From the NCBI GenBank assembly GCA_016844485.1, contig JAENIZ010000008.1, positions 1 to 32,493 of the forward strand: 32,493 nucleotides of DNA, given 5' to 3'. The notes below the pieces were generated by a model that saw only the letters and a list, made by a program, of their open reading frames with translations, did no database searches and was not told the origin of the DNA. This DNA is from Gammaproteobacteria bacterium. GTDB taxonomy: Bacteria; Pseudomonadota; Gammaproteobacteria; Eutrophobiales; Eutrophobiaceae. This document shows positions 26,306-32,493 of the stretch, piece after piece. The position numbers and the translations under genes are program-made. The first letter of the stretch is position 1, and each line of letters opens with the position of its first letter.

Positions 26306-27660
26306 TTACAAGCAATATACTGATAGTCGATGATGAACCTGACATTCGAAATCTCGTAAAAGAGATTCTGGAAGATGAGGGCTTCAATGTTGACGTGGCT
26401 GAAAATGCCGAACAGGCAAAACAACAGCGTGAAATCTTCTCCCCTGATCTGATATTGCTGGATATCTGGATGCCGGGTACCGATGGCATAACCTTATTAA
26501 AGGAATGGAAAGAAACAAATGCATTGGATATTCCGGTCATCATGATGTCCGGACACGGAACTGTGGAAACTGCAGTGGAAGCGACCAAAGTAGGTGCTTA
26601 TGATTTCATAGAAAAACCGTTATCACTCGCCAAGTTAATCCTTACAGTCAAGCATGCCCTGGAATCAGTTTCATTACATCAGGAAAACCTGCGCCTGCGC
26701 AGTCATAGTCAACTGGTCATCGCGCCGATTGGTAAAAGCCAGACCATGCGCAACCTTCGCGCACAAATCGATCGCATTGCAAATCACAACACACCTGTCT
26801 TGATCATCGGCGAATCGGGCACCGATAAGGAATTATATGCACGTTATCTGCATAACCAGAGTAACCGCGCAAAAGCGCCGTTTGTGACAGTCGGCGTGTC
26901 GGCCTTGTCGGCCGATAATGCCATGGTGGCGCTCTTCGGCAGTGATGAACGCGGAGAAATACGTCCGGGATTATTGGATCAGGCGGAAGGTGGAATCCTG
27001 TTTCTGAAGGACATAGCGGATCTGAGTCTTTCCTTGCAGGCAAAATTGCAGAATACAATCGAAAACCAGTCTTTTACCCGTATTAACGGCACAGAACCAT
27101 GCGTAATTGATGTCAGAGTGGTTGCAGCGACGAGCCATAATCTCCTTGAGCTGGTACAGGCAGATAAATTTCGTGATGATCTTTATTATCAGCTTAACGT
27201 ACTGCCGTTGAAAATACCTCCATTACGGGAACATTGTGAGGACATTCCGGAATTACTTGAATTTTTTGTTACCTACTTCGTAGAACAACAAGGTCTGCCT
27301 TACCGGCATTTCCCGGTCGCCGTCCAGAATTATCTGCGCGGATATGAGTGGCCGGGAAATGTGCGTGAATTAAAGAACCTGGTGCAACGACTGTTAATCC
27401 TGGGGACTCAGGAAAACATTGATACTGATGAGATTGATATCGCCATTGGCAAACAGGCAAATAAAATACCCGTCCCGGAATTCAATACAAATTTTGAACT
27501 CCCGTTGCGCGAGGCCAGGGAACAATTTGAAAAGGCCTATTTGCAATACAAACTTGAACGGGCAAACGGCAGTGTCAGTAAAGTGGCCAAAGCCGTGGGC
27601 ATGGAGCGTACACATCTTTATAGAAAACTGAAATCACTCGGTATCGATATAAAAATGTAA
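26302..27660 (+). CDS. ntrX: NtrX-like response regulator with degenerate AAA+ domain
   Basis: It is the partner of the upstream kinase, overlapping it by 4 nt. The 452 residues have a receiver domain (1-120; Asp10/Asp11, phospho-acceptor Asp54, Lys105), a sigma-54-activator AAA+ domain (about 140-370) and a Fis-type HTH (about 422-449, GSVSKVAKAVGMERTHLYRKL). The receiver and HTH look functional. In the AAA+ domain Walker A reads GESGTDKE (Asp175 for Gly) and Walker B reads GGILFLKDI (Lys236 in place of the usual Asp). The GAFTGA loop is absent, replaced by the GSDERGEIRPG region. Lower motifs (LREHCEDIPELL, YEWPGNVRELKNLVQRLL) are intact. I infer a DNA-binding regulator that works without ATP hydrolysis or sigma-54. 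Confidence 0.93.
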   Translation: MITSNILIVDDEPDIRNLVKEILEDEGFNVDVAENAEQAKQQREIFSPDLILLDIWMPGTDGITLLKEWKETNALDIPVIMMSGHGTVETAVEATKVGAYDFIEKPLSLAKLILTVKHALESVSLHQENLRLRSHSQLVIAPIGKSQTMRNLRAQIDRIANHNTPVLIIGESGTDKELYARYLHNQSNRAKAPFVTVGVSALSADNAMVALFGSDERGEIRPGLLDQAEGGILFLKDIADLSLSLQAKLQNTIENQSFTRINGTEPCVIDVRVVAATSHNLLELVQADKFRDDLYYQLNVLPLKIPPLREHCEDIPELLEFFVTYFVEQQGLPYRHFPVAVQNYLRGYEWPGNVRELKNLVQRLLILGTQENIDTDEIDIAIGKQANKIPVPEFNTNFELPLREAREQFEKAYLQYKLERANGSVSKVAKAVGMERTHLYRKLKSLGIDIKM

Positions 27661-27719
27661 CTGGTAATACCGGCCCGCAATTAAATAATGTATCAATAAC
27701 CATTCGGTCGTAATAAATC

Positions 27720-28298
27720 ATGTCCCATCCTGATGCAGATAAGTGGAATGCTGTTTATCAGTCAGGGAAACACGGCCGGGATGAACCTGTCCGGATATTA
27801 AAGGATTACGCACATCTTCTGCCAAAAATCGGGACTGCACTGGATCTGGCCTGCGGCACAGGCGCAAATGCGATCTTTCTTGCACAACATGGCCTGCAGA
27901 CATCCGCCTGGGACGTCTCCGAACAGGCAATAAATCGTTTACATGAATCTGCAATTCAACTTGGTTTGAAAATTGATACTGAGATCCGTGACGTTATTGT
28001 AAAACCGCCGGAAGCAAATAGGTTTGATGTTATCGTTGTCAGTTATTTTCTGGAAAGGACACTTATACCTTATATCATTGATGCGCTACATATGAATGGC
28101 CTCCTTTTCTACCAGACCTTTACCAGGGAGCGCGTGGATGATACCGGTCCCACTAATGACGGCTATCGATTGGCTGAAAATGAACTACTTAAGCTATGCG
28201 GCAATTTGCATATCGTAATCTATCGTGAAGAAGGCATGATTGGAGATACAGCATATGGTTTCAGAAACGAGGCCATGCTGGTTGGTCAGCGTCATTAA
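27720..28298 (+). CDS. SAM-dependent class I methyltransferase (TehB-like)
   Basis: The 192 residues fold as a class I methyltransferase. Motif I is LDLACGTGANAIFLA (about 41-55), the acidic residue ending beta-2 lies in WDVSEQAI, and motif IV-like FDVIVVSYFLER is followed by LLFYQTFTRER. The N-terminal DKWNAVYQSG resembles TehB/thiopurine-type small-molecule methyltransferases. The substrate cannot be read from the sequence. It starts 59 nt after ntrX on the same strand. The start ATG directly precedes the conserved helix, with no strong ribosome site. Confidence 0.85.
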   Translation: MSHPDADKWNAVYQSGKHGRDEPVRILKDYAHLLPKIGTALDLACGTGANAIFLAQHGLQTSAWDVSEQAINRLHESAIQLGLKIDTEIRDVIVKPPEANRFDVIVVSYFLERTLIPYIIDALHMNGLLFYQTFTRERVDDTGPTNDGYRLAENELLKLCGNLHIVIYREEGMIGDTAYGFRNEAMLVGQRH

Positions 28299-28325
28299 CT
28301 CATTCTCCATCCAATAATATCTAAT

Positions 28326-28640
28326 ATGGATATCATCGAAAATCTCGAAAAGCTGCTGGCCCAGGGGCAAGATAACGCCTTGATTCATTACAGTCTTGGC
28401 AATGAATATTTAAGAGAAAAAGATTTTGTTGAGGCCATCAAGCATTTAATCAGGGCCGTCGAGCTTGATCCTGATTACTCTGCGGCGTGGAAGCTCTACG
28501 GAAAAGTCCTGGCCGGGAATAATCAGATCAATGATGCAATCAAGGCTTACGAGAAGGGTATTTCAGTGGCAGAAAAAAAAGGTGACATCCAGGCCGCCAA
28601 AGAAATGAAGGTGTTTTTGAAAAGATTAAAAAAACAGTGA
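28326..28640 (+). CDS. Small TPR-repeat protein
   Basis: This 104-residue protein is built almost entirely of tetratricopeptide repeats: ALIHYSLGNEYLREKDFVEAIKHL (about 18-41), a second unit with AAWKLYGKVLAGNNQINDAIKAY (about 55-77), and a C-terminal helix rich in Lys. There is no signal peptide. It probably mediates protein-protein contacts, but no partner can be named. It lies 27 nt after the methyltransferase and may be co-transcribed. Its stop codon sits inside the first unit of a 14-bp tandem repeat. Confidence 0.85.
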   Translation: MDIIENLEKLLAQGQDNALIHYSLGNEYLREKDFVEAIKHLIRAVELDPDYSAAWKLYGKVLAGNNQINDAIKAYEKGISVAEKKGDIQAAKEMKVFLKRLKKQ

Positions 28641-28664
28641 TTAGTAATTGGTGATTAGTAACTA
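28637..28664. repeat. Two tandem 14-bp units GTGATTAGTAAYTR-like
   Basis: GTGATTAGTAATTG (28637-28650) is followed directly by GTGATTAGTAACTA (28651-28664). The same motif occurs, inverted, at 28832-28850 and in the nusG-rplK spacer. It overlaps the stop of the TPR gene. Confidence 0.7.
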
Positions 28665-28673
28665 GTAACAAAA

Positions 28674-28891
28674 CACCCGCCGCTCCTGCGCGTCACTGCG
28701 CCTGCGGCATTAGTGCAGTCGCTCTTTGATATCCATATCATCGCGACATTCGTGCAGTGACTCCCAACATCCTGTTTCCCGTCACACTAGTACATCCGTG
28801 TACGTCGTCCATGCACATCATCCTGCACGTCATCACTAATTACTGATCACCCGCCGCTCTTGCGCGTCAATGCGCCCGCGGCATTAGTGCA
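28674..28891. repeat. Pair of 44-bp REP-like direct repeats
   Basis: Copies at 28674-28717 and 28848-28891 match at 41 of 44 positions. Each can fold as a two-tier hairpin: outer GCCGC/GCGGC, inner GCGC/GCGC, with a GTCACT or GTCAAT loop. All three differences fall in bulges or the loop. The spacer between them carries shorter echoes (CATGCAC, GCACGTCATCACT). The whole 28641-28914 gap holds no gene; it separates the TPR gene from the convergent pyrD. Confidence 0.8.
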
Positions 28892-28914
28892 TCCATGCAC
28901 GTCATCACTGATTT

Positions 28915-29892
28915 TCATCCACTACACTCTCCCCCACCATCTTTATGCAGTTCCAATGTACCGATGAGTTCAGTTACGTTTTTCAGTTTATGTCTTGTTA
29001 AATAATCAATAATGCCGGCATTAATCTTGGGACATATCAGCGGATCATAGAACAGGGCTGTGCCGATACCCACAGTTGTGGCGCCGGCGATGAGAAATTC
29101 CAGTGCATCATTCACCGTGGTGATCCCGCCCTGGCCGATAATCGGGACATCATGTTGTTTGCTCACCTGATACACCTGATGCACTTTGAGAAGAGCGATA
29201 GGTTTGATGGCGGGACCGGAAAGTCCGCCCTGATTATTGCCGATGACGGGTTTACGCTCCTCAATATCAATAGACATGCCCATCAAGGTATTGATCACCG
29301 CCAGCGCATCGGTCCCCGCCTCGATACAACGACGGGCATTTTCTGCAATATCGGTCTGATTGGGCGAGAGCTTGGTGATCAGTGGTTTCTTTGTGACCTT
29401 GCGGCATGCCTCGACCACACGTGCAGACATATCCGGATTATTCCCGAACGCAACACCGCCTTCCTTGACGTTGGGACAGGAGATATTGATTTCCATGGCA
29501 TCGATAGGCGAATCATCAAAGATACGCGTCACCTCGGCATATTCTTCAATGGTTGAACCACACACATTTGCAATAAAACGCGTTTCACTGAAATCCAGTT
29601 TCGGGAGATAGTCATCGACGACCTTGTGCGCACCGGGATTCTGTAGCCCGATGGCATTCAACATCCCCATATAGGTCTCGGCAATCCTGTGTGGTGGATT
29701 GCCCAGGCGCGGTGCAAGTGTAGTACCCTTTAAGCAAACTGCGCCGGCATCGGTGTTGGAAAATCCACTGACACGTGTATATTCTTCACCAAACCCGACA
29801 CATCCGGACAACAACACCAGTGGCGTGCTGAATTTTAATCCACAAAAATCAACCAATAACTTTTCTTTATTTTTATCATTCATCGGCATCAT
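28915..29892 (-). CDS. pyrD: Dihydroorotate dehydrogenase, class 1B type
   Basis: It oxidises dihydroorotate to orotate in pyrimidine synthesis. The 325 residues align with the class 1B enzyme PyrDB of Lactococcus, not with the membrane class 2 PyrD usual in gammaproteobacteria. Seen: SGCVGFGEEY, KGTTLAPRLGNPPHRIAET, GMLNAIGLQNPG, the base Cys139 in EINISCPNVKEGG (class 1 uses Cys, class 2 Ser), NTLMGMSIDIE, GGLSGPAIKP and the FMN-phosphate region IIGQGGITTVNDALEFLIAGA. Class 1B enzymes need the iron-sulfur flavoprotein PyrK, and no pyrK is adjacent. ATGs at 29892, 29889 and 29883 are all possible starts and none has a clear ribosome site. Confidence 0.94.
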   Translation of the reverse strand: MMPMNDKNKEKLLVDFCGLKFSTPLVLLSGCVGFGEEYTRVSGFSNTDAGAVCLKGTTLAPRLGNPPHRIAETYMGMLNAIGLQNPGAHKVVDDYLPKLDFSETRFIANVCGSTIEEYAEVTRIFDDSPIDAMEINISCPNVKEGGVAFGNNPDMSARVVEACRKVTKKPLITKLSPNQTDIAENARRCIEAGTDALAVINTLMGMSIDIEERKPVIGNNQGGLSGPAIKPIALLKVHQVYQVSKQHDVPIIGQGGITTVNDALEFLIAGATTVGIGTALFYDPLICPKINAGIIDYLTRHKLKNVTELIGTLELHKDGGGECSG

Positions 29893-29921
29893 TTTACGCT
29901 ATATAAAGTTACCACATAACA

Positions 29922-30383
29922 ATGTTCAACATCGTACTTTACCAGCCGGAAATCCCGCCCAATACCGGCAACATTATACGCCTTTGTTCAAATACAGGCT
30001 CAACCCTGCACCTGATCCATCCGCTCGGTTTCGATCTGGATGATAAAAAATTAAAACGCGCCGGCCTTGATTATCCTGAGTGGGCCAGTGTCAACAATTA
30101 CCCGGATTTCAAATCGTATCTGGAAAAAGCCAAACCCGTGAGAATTTTTGCGATATCGACCAAAGGCAAGACGATCTATGCCGATTGCCGATTCAAAAGA
30201 GGAGATACATTTATTTTTGGCCCGGAAACACGGGGATTGCCGGCGAGTTTCCTGAAATCACTCCCAGACAATCAGATACTACGTATACCCATGCAACCGG
30301 ACAGCCGCAGTCTGAATCTTTCCAATGCGGTGTCTGTCGTTATCTATGAGGCATGGCGGCAGAATGATTTCATATCTAGCTAG
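29922..30383 (+). CDS. trmL: tRNA (cytidine/uridine-34 2'-O)-methyltransferase TrmL
   Basis: This SPOUT-class enzyme methylates the wobble ribose of tRNA-Leu isoacceptors. The 153 residues match TrmL/YibK in length. The start MFNIVLYQPEIPPNTGNIIRLC and the SPOUT knot motifs FIFGPETRGLP, LRIPMQPDSRSLNLSNAVSVVIYEAWRQ are all present. It diverges from pyrD with only 29 nt between starts, and it has no evident ribosome site. Its stop overlaps the convergent mshP stop. Confidence 0.97.
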   Translation: MFNIVLYQPEIPPNTGNIIRLCSNTGSTLHLIHPLGFDLDDKKLKRAGLDYPEWASVNNYPDFKSYLEKAKPVRIFAISTKGKTIYADCRFKRGDTFIFGPETRGLPASFLKSLPDNQILRIPMQPDSRSLNLSNAVSVVIYEAWRQNDFISS

Positions 30384-30808
30384 GGTGCAGTTCTGTCAGT
30401 CACCGTGACCCTGATAGTCCGTGATGCGAATGCTGGCTGTCCTGCTGTGCCACGTGTTGCGGTAACGCCGATATTGTAAATGTTATACGTGTCCGGTCCT
30501 TCGGTAACTCCGGTTGTTTCGGCACAACCGACAGCGGCCTGAAAACCATTCAGCCCACCGCTTGAGAAAGAGATGGTCTGACCATTGACACCGGTACAGG
30601 TCCCGAGATCCAGGGATTCATGTACTGCCCACTCTACACCACTCCTTGCTGCAAACCATGCCTGAATAGCGCTTGCGGATGTTGCCGTGCTGAGCGCTGA
30701 AACAGACGACAACGTCGCCATATATGCCCCCAACAAGGCAAATAACACAATCAGCACAAGTGCCATGACGGCACTGAAACCACCCTGCTTGTTAATGCCC
30801 GTATTCAT
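30380..30808 (-). CDS. mshP: MSHA pilus biogenesis protein MshP
   Basis: This is a PilX-like minor pseudopilin component of the MSHA type IV pilus. Of its 142 residues, 11-30 form a hydrophobic helix (FSAVMALVLIVLFALLGAYM) after NKQGG, without the Glu5 of major pilins, as is usual for this class. A globular region with two Cys (TCTGV, GCAETT) follows. The protein ends RTIRVTVTDRTAP. The start overlaps the mshO stop by 4 nt. It is the last gene of the operon; mshQ, which follows in Vibrio, is absent. Identification rests on position and fold more than on strong identity. Confidence 0.82.
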   Translation of the reverse strand: MNTGINKQGGFSAVMALVLIVLFALLGAYMATLSSVSALSTATSASAIQAWFAARSGVEWAVHESLDLGTCTGVNGQTISFSSGGLNGFQAAVGCAETTGVTEGPDTYNIYNIGVTATRGTAGQPAFASRTIRVTVTDRTAP

Positions 30809-31629
30809 GGCTGATTATCAACATGCACTTGCTGTAAAAGCGTAACGCTTTGTCCCAGATTCGTATTCTGTACCGTAAGACTAATCGTCACCAGGCCACC
30901 ACGTGTGGCAGTACCCGGATCATATTCCATCGAACACGAGGATAACTGATCAATCAAGAGATTGTTCGAAGTCGCTCCAACCGGCGGGACGGGTTGAGCG
31001 CCCACAATCGTATAATGTGAATAGCGCCTGATATTTGGAACAGAACACACAAAACTTACCGGGGTATCCACCACAAAAAATCTCTGCCGGGGCGATTCAA
31101 ATGGAAACTTCGTGACCGGAGTCAGATCAAAGCTGAGCGTTGATGCGGCCTTGGCTGTGATGGCTGCAATGTTGTCACCGTTATAGGCATCGGCACCTGA
31201 CTGTCCTGTATTAAATACGACCATGCAATCCACTGTGTCATTCATGCAATCTGGTTGAGTTCCTGCCCCCACGTCAATACCGCCGAAATTATTGAGCGGG
31301 CCAAGAAATTCAAAAGTATCAGATTGTTTATTGAATTTAAGCCGGTTAGCCCCCTGCTTACGATAGCGTCCGCCATCAAGCGTGCGCAGAAATTCAATTG
31401 CCGTTCCACTGATGCGGATACTGTTGGGAAGCGCCAGCCGAATTTCACGCGTCATGCGTTGCAACGCAGTCTCCGCGATATCCACAAGCTGCGCCCGCTG
31501 TTGTACATCAACAAAGGCCTCCATCGGACCCCGCAGAATATTGATCAGGGTAAAAGAAAGGATGCCCAGCAACAGGATTACAATGACAAGTTCAATCAGA
31601 GTGAAACCTTTTGCCTTCATATCAAGCAT
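30805..31629 (-). CDS. mshO: MSHA pilus minor pseudopilin MshO
   Basis: This is a PilW-type minor pseudopilin. The prepilin peptidase site is KAKG/FTLIELVIVI with Glu5, followed by the N-terminal helix (residues 8-29). The characteristic AETALQRMTREIRLALPNSIRI region follows, then a C-terminal globular domain with several Cys, including VPNIRRYSHY flanked by FVCSV. The 274 residues are typical for the family. A MshO/MshD order between mshC and mshP matches the Vibrio and Shewanella MSHA loci. It lies 12 nt after mshD. Confidence 0.88.
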   Translation of the reverse strand: MLDMKAKGFTLIELVIVILLLGILSFTLINILRGPMEAFVDVQQRAQLVDIAETALQRMTREIRLALPNSIRISGTAIEFLRTLDGGRYRKQGANRLKFNKQSDTFEFLGPLNNFGGIDVGAGTQPDCMNDTVDCMVVFNTGQSGADAYNGDNIAAITAKAASTLSFDLTPVTKFPFESPRQRFFVVDTPVSFVCSVPNIRRYSHYTIVGAQPVPPVGATSNNLLIDQLSSCSMEYDPGTATRGGLVTISLTVQNTNLGQSVTLLQQVHVDNQP

Positions 31630-31641
31630 TGCCGTCCCGGT

Positions 31642-32205
31642 TTAAAAATTTGTCCTGTAACCTGTCAGTGTCAGATTAAGATCAGAAAAACTGTCGTGGG
31701 TGACATTGACATCAATACGGAGAACTTCTCCGTTTGCCGAGCTCAGACTGTCCAGAGTCTCCCCGCTGTCATCCACGGTCACACTGATGTTGTAAGCACC
31801 GAGTCCGCCGATAAGAGTATTATTTTGATCTCTTGCGCCTGATGTAGAATCAACAAGGGGATCATTATAATCACAGACATCATCGAACAGGGTGCGGCTC
31901 CCTTCAGAGGCTCCGGGGCTGCATGTTGTACAGGCAGTAGCACTGGTACAGTCCGTGGGGCAAACCGTGGGTGTCGCCGGATTGGCATCAGCATCCCAGT
32001 CGGGATCACAAAATGGCCTTAACAGGACTTCTTCCAGATAGGACTGCGCAATGGCATTGGCCTGTTCGATGATCATGGGATCGATACTGTGTCTTGTCGT
32101 TTGATTGATAAGCGAGGTAAATGCAGTAACGCCCAGTCCGAGTATCACGATCGATACAATAAGTTCCAATAAGGTGAACCCCTGACTTTTCGTTCTGTAT
32201 TTCAT
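31642..32205 (-). CDS. mshD: MSHA pilus minor pseudopilin MshD
   Basis: This is a PilV-type minor pseudopilin of 187 residues. The leader KYRTKSQG/FTLLELIVSIVILGLG gives a clear prepilin cleavage site and helix. ANAIAQSYLEEVLLRPF follows, the conserved MshD block. The middle contains a Cys-rich loop (residues about 61-95, six Cys) that is likely disulfide-bonded. The start overlaps the mshC stop by 4 nt (ATGA), implying coupled translation. Confidence 0.87.
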   Translation of the reverse strand: MKYRTKSQGFTLLELIVSIVILGLGVTAFTSLINQTTRHSIDPMIIEQANAIAQSYLEEVLLRPFCDPDWDADANPATPTVCPTDCTSATACTTCSPGASEGSRTLFDDVCDYNDPLVDSTSGARDQNNTLIGGLGAYNISVTVDDSGETLDSLSSANGEVLRIDVNVTHDSFSDLNLTLTGYRTNF

Positions 32206-32493
32206 GGCGAGTGCGCGTACCCGGTCTCCGCTTCAACAGTGATTGTCTGGCTGCCAAATGTAATCGTCGGTGCGGCGCTTGGCCGGCCGATATTATCAAA
32301 TGAAAATGTTGCGCTGGGTGTCCCTTCAGCCGTACTGTCATCACAAAAATTGCTGTTACCGCTGGCAGGATTGGAAATGTCCGTCCCCGCTGCAGGACAG
32401 GTGCCACCCCCTGCCCAGTCCAGCAAACATTGTGTTGAATTTATAGTGACATCGACAGTGCAACCTGATGCGATGGCAAGTTTCTGGCCATAT
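32202..32493 (-). CDS. mshC: MSHA pilin-like protein MshC, partial (5' end off the right edge)
   Basis: Only the C-terminal 96 residues are visible. They read YGQKLAIASGCTV from the edge, then a globular part with Cys residues, then ATFSFDNIGRPSAA and VEAETGYAHSP. The FDxxGRP and ExETGYxH endings match MshC-type pseudopilins. The N-terminal prepilin leader is beyond the window. The frame is open to the edge, so no start can be chosen here. It is followed at once by mshD. Confidence 0.8.
   Translation of the reverse strand, partial: YGQKLAIASGCTVDVTINSTQCLLDWAGGGTCPAAGTDISNPASGNSNFCDDSTAEGTPSATFSFDNIGRPSAAPTITFGSQTITVEAETGYAHSP

Overview
The window comes from a gammaproteobacterium. The gene order tRNA-Tyr, tRNA-Gly, tRNA-Thr, tuf, tRNA-Trp, secE, nusG, rplKAJL, rpoBC is the classical one. 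A dprA-smg-topA-purE-tsaC block next to def-fmt-rsmB is also typical of the class, and RpoB and RpoC read very like the Escherichia coli proteins. An NtrY/NtrX pair downstream of rsmB and a DUF4390 gene, together with a MSHA-type pilus cluster, suggest a deep-branching, perhaps sulfur-oxidiser-like, lineage. The lineage is inference; no rRNA gene is present to settle it. No phage, transposase or CRISPR array was seen.

Layout. Positions 1-13806 are transcribed leftward (minus strand). In transcription order they hold a tRNA-Tyr/Gly/Thr cluster with a good promoter, tuf, tRNA-Trp, secE, nusG, rplK, rplA, an L10-type autoregulatory leader, rplJ, rplL, rpoB and the first 1309 codons of rpoC, which runs off the left edge. 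Positions 13870-20630 (minus) hold a LysM exported protein, dprA, smg, topA, purE and tsaC. A cluster of six inverted repeats plus a weaker seventh lies between smg and dprA. Positions 20781-28640 (plus) hold def, fmt, rsmB, a DUF4390 exported protein, an NtrY-like kinase, an NtrX-like regulator, a methyltransferase and a small TPR protein. The first six are tightly packed and probably one operon. A repeat-rich spacer (28641-28914) follows. Next come a class 1B dihydroorotate dehydrogenase (minus) and trmL (plus). The end of a MSHA pseudopilin operon (mshC, mshD, mshO, mshP; minus) runs in from the right edge.

What stands out. (1) rplL is frameshifted as read. Both halves of L7/L12 are present in different frames, and about 22 nt of the conserved C-terminal domain are missing. 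(2) The NtrY-like kinase lacks its N-box through an apparent in-frame gap, and its partner NtrX has altered Walker A and Walker B motifs and no GAFTGA loop. The pair therefore looks unable to use ATP as written, though the kinase gap and the rplL gap could both be assembly errors. (3) The smg-dprA spacer is an array of non-identical perfect or near-perfect hairpins with imperfect terminal inverted repeats, like a non-autonomous mobile element. (4) A duplicated REP-like hairpin sits downstream of the TPR gene, and its two copies differ only at predicted unpaired positions. (5) A class 1B PyrD occurs without an adjacent pyrK. Most of the rest is ordinary, well-conserved housekeeping DNA.
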